The notes under the pieces were generated by a model, which was given only the letters and a program-made list of their open reading frames with translations, was not told where the DNA came from and did no database searches. 64,000 nucleotides of DNA from Acanthornis magna (lineage: Eukaryota > Chordata > Aves > Passeriformes > Acanthizidae). The position numbers and the translations under genes were made by a program. Positions 59,210 to 64,000 of this stretch are shown here, piece by piece. The stretch's first letter is position 1. Each line of letters starts with the position of its first letter. Location: positions 62,001 to 126,000 of the forward strand of contig JAWUZG010000159.1 of the NCBI GenBank assembly GCA_036785705.1. Reading direction: 5' to 3'.

Positions 59210-60485
59210 GTGCCACCTATGGTGCTGAGCCCCTCTGGCCCAGTGCCAAGCTGCCCTCAGGGGGGTGGGTCAGGCTGGAGAGATCTAAAGGGCCTGGAGC
59301 TCCAGCAACACTGGCGCTGGAAAGGGCCTGCCGAGGCCATTGCAGCAGCGCCCCAACATTGCTGCTCCTCCATCTTTCTGAGGTGGAAAACCCAGGTAGT
59401 GTGTTGGGGTAATTAGCTAGGGCTAGGGTTAGGGTTACGCCTAGGGTTAGGGCTAGGAGATCTAAAGGGCCGCGAGCTCCAGGAGCACTGGCGCTGGAAA
59501 GGGCCTGCCAAGACGAACGTGGCAAGGCCCCAACCTTGCTGCTCCCACACCTTTCTGATCTGGACCCCCCACAGGGGTGGGCACCTCGGCCCCGGCCACA
59601 GGCTCGGGCCAAGGCTGCCCTGTGGCTCGGGCTTAGGCTTCAGAGAGCTGTGGAGTCTACAGCTGCAGGGACGCTGGCACTGGACAGGACATTGCGAGGG
59701 CATCCATCACGGCAGGCTGCTGCCAGAGACTGGATGTTCCATGGCTCTAAACATCCGGGAATGGCCTGTGTCTGCTGCGAGGGGCCAGCTGGGTTTTGCT
59801 GACGGTGAGGCCTTCAGCGCCTGCTGCGGCCCCAGAGCCACCCCAAGGCCTGGCTGAGCTGTCAGCCCTGGACTCTTGGGCTGGCAGTGCTCACCTGGGC
59901 CCTGAGTGGCCATGTGACCAGCAGTCCCAGCTGAGGGCTGGGGACATGAAGGCCATGGGGCTTAAAGGGCGCAGCATGAGGTCAGCACATGGTCACAGCC
60001 TAGAATCCTGCATGGGCTTCCTGTCCCGTCCCTGGTGCAGTCCTCGGAGGTGGGAGCTCTGTGCACGTTTTTCTAGATCTCTTCTCTCCTTCTGGCTTCG
60101 TCTCTGCCTGTCTTTCTTCTCCTACTTCTCTTTGCCTAGAACTTTTGGCTAACATAGCATTTTGTATGTTTCAGGGTTCTTCTCCGTGGGGCTCAGTTGA
60201 TGCTCGACAAATGCTAAATTAACACTGAGTACTGCTCTGGTAAGTAGTTGAGAGTTGAATTCTATGTTGTATTTCATCCTTTGCCGAAGATGGTTTATTT
60301 TTGAGCACTTGATTTTGATCCTTTTGCCAATAAGGCTTCAGTGTGATTTTCACCTCTTGACTATATCTGGTGGGGATTTCTCCTTTGCGCTAAGAGAGAG
60401 CAGTAGAACCCTGAGTTAAACCGCTGGATCTAAGGCTCCAGGGCTTAACAGGTGCCTCCATTGCCAACTGCACACGTTTTAATCT
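59210..60485. repeat. Satellite unit U42, 1276 bp
   Basis: Telomere-like block 59418-59457 with GGGCTAGG. Same alleles as U40 at every site checked. Confidence 0.96.
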
Positions 60486-61756
60486 GTGCCACCTATGGTG
60501 CTGAGCCCCTCTGGCCCAGTGCCAAGCTGCCCTCAGGAGGGTGGGTCAGGCTGGAGAGATCTAAAGGGCCTGGAGCTCCAGCAACACTGGCGCTGGAAAG
60601 GGCCTGCCGAGGCCATTGCAGCAGCGCCCCAACATTGCTGCTCCTCCATCTTTCTGAGGTGGAAAACCCAGGTAGTGTGTTGGGGTAATTAGCTAGGGCT
60701 AGGGTTAGGGTTACGCCTAGGGTTAGGGTTAGGAGATCTAAAGGGCCGCGAGCTCCAGGAGCACTGGCGCTGGAAAGGGCCTGCCAAGACGAACGCGGCA
60801 AGGCCCCAACCTTGCTGCTCCCACACCTTTCTGATCTGGACCCCCCACAGGGGTGGGCACCTCGGCCCCAGCCCCAGGCTCGGGCCTAGGCTGCCCTGTG
60901 GCTCGGGCTTAGGCTTCAGAGAGCTGTGGAGTCTACAGCTGCAGGGACGCTGGCACTGGACAGGACATTGCGAGGGCATCCATCACGGCAGGCTGCTGCC
61001 AGAGACTGGATGTTCCGTGGCTCTAAACATCCAGGAATGGCCTGTGTCTGTTGCGAGGGGCCAGCTGGGTTTTGCTGACGGTGAGGCCTTCAGCGCCTGC
61101 TGCGGCCCCAGAGCCGCCCCAAGGCCTGGCTGAGCTGTCAGCCCTGGACTCTTGGGCTGGCAGTGCTCACCTGGGCCCTGAGTGGCCGTGTGACCAGCAG
61201 TCCCAGCTGAGGGCTGGGGACATGAAGGCCATGGGGCTTAAAGGGTGCAGCATGAGGTCAGCACATGGTCACAGCCTAGAATCCTGCATGGGCTTCCTGT
61301 CCCGTCCCTGGTGCAATCCTCGGAGGTGGGAGCTCTGTGCACGTTTTTCTAGATCTCTCCTTCTGGCTTCGTCTCTGCCTGTCTTTCTTCTCCTACTTCT
61401 CTTTGCCTAGAACTTTTGGCTAACATAGCATTTTGTATGTTTCAGGGTTCTTCTCCGTGGGGCTCAGTTGATGCTAGGTAAATGCTAAATTAACACTGAG
61501 TACTGCTCTGGTAAGTAGTTGAGAGTTGAATTCTATGTTGTATTTCATCCTTTGCCGAAGATGGTTTATTTTTGAGCATTTGATTTTGATCCTTTTGCCA
61601 GTAAGGCTTCAGTGTGATTTTCACCTCTTGACTATATCTGGTGGGGATTTCTCCTTTGCGCTAAGAGAGAGCAGTAGAACCCTGAGTTAAACCGCTGGAT
61701 CTAAGGCTCCAGGGCTTAACAGGTGCCTCCATTGCCAACTGCACACGTTTTAATCT
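60486..61756. repeat. Satellite unit U43, 1271 bp
   Basis: Telomere-like block 60694-60733. Same alleles as U41 at every site checked. Confidence 0.96.
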
Positions 61757-63032
61757 GTGCCACCTATGGTGCTGAGCCCCTCTGGCCCAGTGCCAAGCTG
61801 CCCTCAGGGAGGTGGGTCAGGCTGGAGAGATCTAAAGGGCCTGGAGCTCCAGCAACACTGGCGCTGGAAAGGGCCTGCCGAGGCCATTGCAGCAGCGCCC
61901 CAACATTGCTGCTCCTCCATCTTTCTGAGGTGGAAAACCCAGGTAGTGTGTTGGGGTAATTAGCTAGGGCTAGGGTTAGGGTTACGCCTAGGGTTAGGGT
62001 TAGGAGATCTAAAGGGCCGCGAGCTCCAGGAGCACTGGCGCTGGAAAGGGCCTGCCAAGACGAACGTGGCAAGGCCCCAACCTTGCTGCTCCCACACCTT
62101 TCTGATCTGGACCCCCCACAGGGGTGGGCACCTCGGCCCCAGCCCCAGGCTCGGGCCTAGGCTGCCCTGTGGCTCGGGCTTAGGCTTCAGAGAGCTGTGG
62201 AGTCTACAGCTGCAGGGACGCTGGCACTGGACAGGACATTGCGAGGGCATCCATCACGGCAGGCTGCTGCCAGAGACTGGATGTTCCGTGGCTCTAAACA
62301 TCCGGGAATGGCCTGTGTCTGCTGCGAGGGGCCAGCTGGGTTTTGCTGACGGTGAGGCATTCAGCGCCTGCTGCGGCCCCAGAGCCGCCCCAAGGCCTGG
62401 CTGAGCTGTCAGCCCTGGACTCTTGGGCTGGCAGTGCTCACCTGGGCCCTGAGTGGCCATGAGACCAGTAGTCCCAACTGAGGGCTGGGGACATGAAGGC
62501 CATGGGGCTTAAAGGATGCAGCATGAGGTCAGCACATGGTCACAGCCTAGAATCCTGCATGGGCTTCCTGTCCCGTCCCTGGTGCAATCCTCGGAGGTGG
62601 GAGCTCTGTGCACGTTTTTCTAGATCTCTTCTCTCCTTCTGGCTTCGTCTCTGCCTGTCTTTCTTCTCCTACTTCTCTTTGCCTAGAACTTTTGGCTAAC
62701 ATAGCATTTTGTATGTTTCAGGGTTCTTCTCCGTGGGGCTCAGTTGATGCTAGGTAAATGCTAAATTAACACTGAGTACTGCTCTGGTAAGTAGTTGAGA
62801 GTTGAATTCTATGTTGTATTTCATCCTTTGCCGAAGATGGTTTATTTTTGAGCATTTGATTTTGATCCTTTTGCCAGTAAGGCTTCAGTGTGATTTTCAC
62901 CTCTTGACTATATCTGGTGGGGATTTCTCCTTTGCGCTAAGAGAGAGCAGTAGAACCCTGAGTTAAACCGCTGGATCTAAGGCTCCAGGGCTTAACAGGT
63001 GCCTCCATTGCCAACTGCACACGTTTTAATCT
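61757..63032. repeat. Satellite unit U44, 1276 bp
   Basis: Telomere-like block 61965-62004. Private CAGGGAGGTGGG near 61809. It has ACGTGGCAAG, GTGAGGCATTC, GACCAGTAGTCC and AAAGGATGCAG. Tail AGGTAA. Confidence 0.96.
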
Positions 63033-64000
63033 GTGCCACCTATGGTGCTGAGCCCCTCTGGCCCAGTGCCAAGCTGCCCTCAGGGGGGTGGGTCAGGCTG
63101 GAGAGATCTAAAGGGCCTGGAGCTCCAGCAACACTGGCGCTGGAAAGGGCCTGCCGAGGCCATTGCAGCAGCGCCCCAACATTGCTGCTCCTCCATCTTT
63201 CTGAGGTGGAAAACCCAGGTAGTGTGTTGGGGTAATTAGCTAGGGCTAGGGTTAGGGTTACGCCTAGGGTTAGGGTTAGGAGATCTAAAGGGCCGCGAGC
63301 TCCAGGAGCACTGGCGCTGGAAAGGGCCTGCCAAGACGAACGTGGCAAGGCCCCAACCTTGCTGCTCCCACACCTTTCTGATCTGGACCCCCCACAGGGG
63401 TGGGCACCTCGGCCCCAGCCCCAGGCTCGGGCCTAGGCTGCCCTGTGGCTCGGGCTTAGGCTTCAGAGAGCTGTGGAGTCTACAGCTGCAGGGACGCTGG
63501 CACTGGACAGGACATTGCGAGGGCATCCATCACGGCAGGCTGCTGCCAGAGACTGGATGTTCCGTGGCTCTAAACATCCGGGAATGGCCTGTGTCTGCTG
63601 CGAGGGGCCGGCTGGGTTTTGCTGACGGTGAGGCATTCAGCGCCTGCTGCGGCCCCAGAGCCGCCCCAAGGCCTGGCTGAGCTGTCAGCCCTGGACTCTT
63701 GGGCTGGCAGTGCTCACCTGGGCCCTGAGTGGCCATGTGACCAGCAGTCCCAGCTGAGGGCTGGGGACATGAAGGCCATGGGGCTTAAAGGGCGCAGCAT
63801 GAGGTCAGCACATGGTCACAGCCTAGAATCCTGCATGGGCTTCCTGTCCCGTCCCTGGTGCAGTCCTCGGAGGTGGGAGCTCTGTGCACGTTTTTCTAGA
63901 TCTCTTCTCTCCTTCTGGCTTCGTCTCTGCCTGTCTTTCTTCTCCTACTTCTCTTTGCCTAGAACTTTTGGCTAACATAGCATTTTGTATGTTTCAGGGT
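63033..64000. repeat. Partial unit U45 (left part)
   Basis: Telomere-like block 63241-63280. It has ACGTGGCAAG, GGGGCCGGCTGG, GTGAGGCATTC and GTGCAGTCC, and the TTCTC insertion near 63903. The window ends at the 3' splice-like TTTCAG, so LTR status cannot be seen. Confidence 0.93.

Larger units (their letters stand above)
59210..61756. repeat. 2,547-bp dimer, copy 2 (U42+U43)
   Basis: Matches 56663-59209 at every diagnostic site checked by eye, including rare alleles. The sequence just left of copy 1 (GTTGAATGTTG in U39) differs from the sequence just left of copy 2 (GTTGAGAGTTG in U41). The duplicated segment therefore begins close to the start of the dimer. Confidence 0.88.
1..64000. repeat. 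Tandem satellite array spanning the whole window
   Basis: The word GTGCCACCTATGG recurs 45 times, first at 400 and last at 63033, with spacings of 1271, 1276 or 1824 bp (one 1822 and one 1266). All units are in the same orientation and nearly identical by eye. No unique sequence interrupts the array and neither edge is in the window. The TTAGGG-like block in each unit and the embedded retroviral LTR suggest a vertebrate subtelomeric or other heterochromatic satellite. The family name and species are not recognised. Confidence 0.97.
46465..64000. repeat. Zone III: LTR-free part of the array
   Basis: This zone holds U32 to U44 and the right partial unit. Lengths are 1271 or 1276 only. Most units have GCTTCGTCTC in the pyrimidine tract where most of zones I and II have GCTTTGTCTC. 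Several have ACGTGGCAAG instead of ACGCGGCAAG. The zone ends in a repeated 2547-bp dimer. Confidence 0.9.

Noticed and set aside
1..64000. A CRISPR array or a bacterial repeat system, given the regular spacing.
   Set aside because: Repeats are over 1.2 kb and contiguous, with no short repeat/spacer alternation and no cas-like genes. The telomeric words, LTR and splice-like sites indicate a eukaryote.
1..64000. Assignment to a named species or a known satellite family.
   Set aside because: No unit segment is recognised with confidence from memory. A database search would decide, so none is claimed.

Overview
The whole 64-kb window is one tandem satellite array. I see no protein-coding gene, tRNA, rRNA, CRISPR array or plasmid/phage module. 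Every reading frame longer than about 60 codons recurs with the satellite period, overlaps other frames on both strands, and has no recognisable domain. Each unit carries a vertebrate-type telomeric block (TTAGGG words), splice-like signals and, in some units, a retroviral solo LTR. This points to a vertebrate, most likely mammalian, subtelomeric or pericentromeric satellite. I do not recognise the satellite family or the species.

Units are phased here on the conserved word GTGCCACCTATGG. There are 44 complete units and two partial ones (1-399 and 63033-64000). Only three lengths occur: 1,271 bp, 1,276 bp (the same plus a 5-bp TTCTC tandem duplication) and 1,824 bp (1,271 plus a 547-bp LTR and a 6-bp target duplication). 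The one exception is a pair of neighbouring units (1,822 and 1,266 bp), which hold all the other indels seen. Zone I (1-10597) is LTR-free and mostly 1,276-bp units. Zone II (10598-46464) holds all 12 LTR-bearing units, interleaved with LTR-free units in a higher-order pattern, including a seven-unit block of about 11.1 kb present twice in tandem. Zone III (46465-64000) is again LTR-free, mixes 1,271 and 1,276 units and ends in two apparently identical 2,547-bp dimers.

Each unit has a GC-rich part of roughly 850 bp and an AT-richer tail of roughly 400 bp. The GC-rich part begins with three diverged copies of a monomer of about 177-186 bp. A block of about 40 bp of TTAGGG-like repeats lies at unit offset +208 to +247. 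A long pyrimidine tract, a 3' splice-like site and a consensus-like 5' splice site follow further on. The LTR always sits at offset +1070, on the minus strand, flanked by CTTTGC on both sides, so one ancestral insertion was copied along with the satellite by unequal exchange or amplification.

The most interesting system is this LTR-marked satellite. Shared LTR alleles, recombinant flanks and nested higher-order repeats record how the array expanded. The LTR orientation could in principle drive C-rich (CCCUAA-type) transcripts through the embedded telomeric blocks. That functional idea is inference only.
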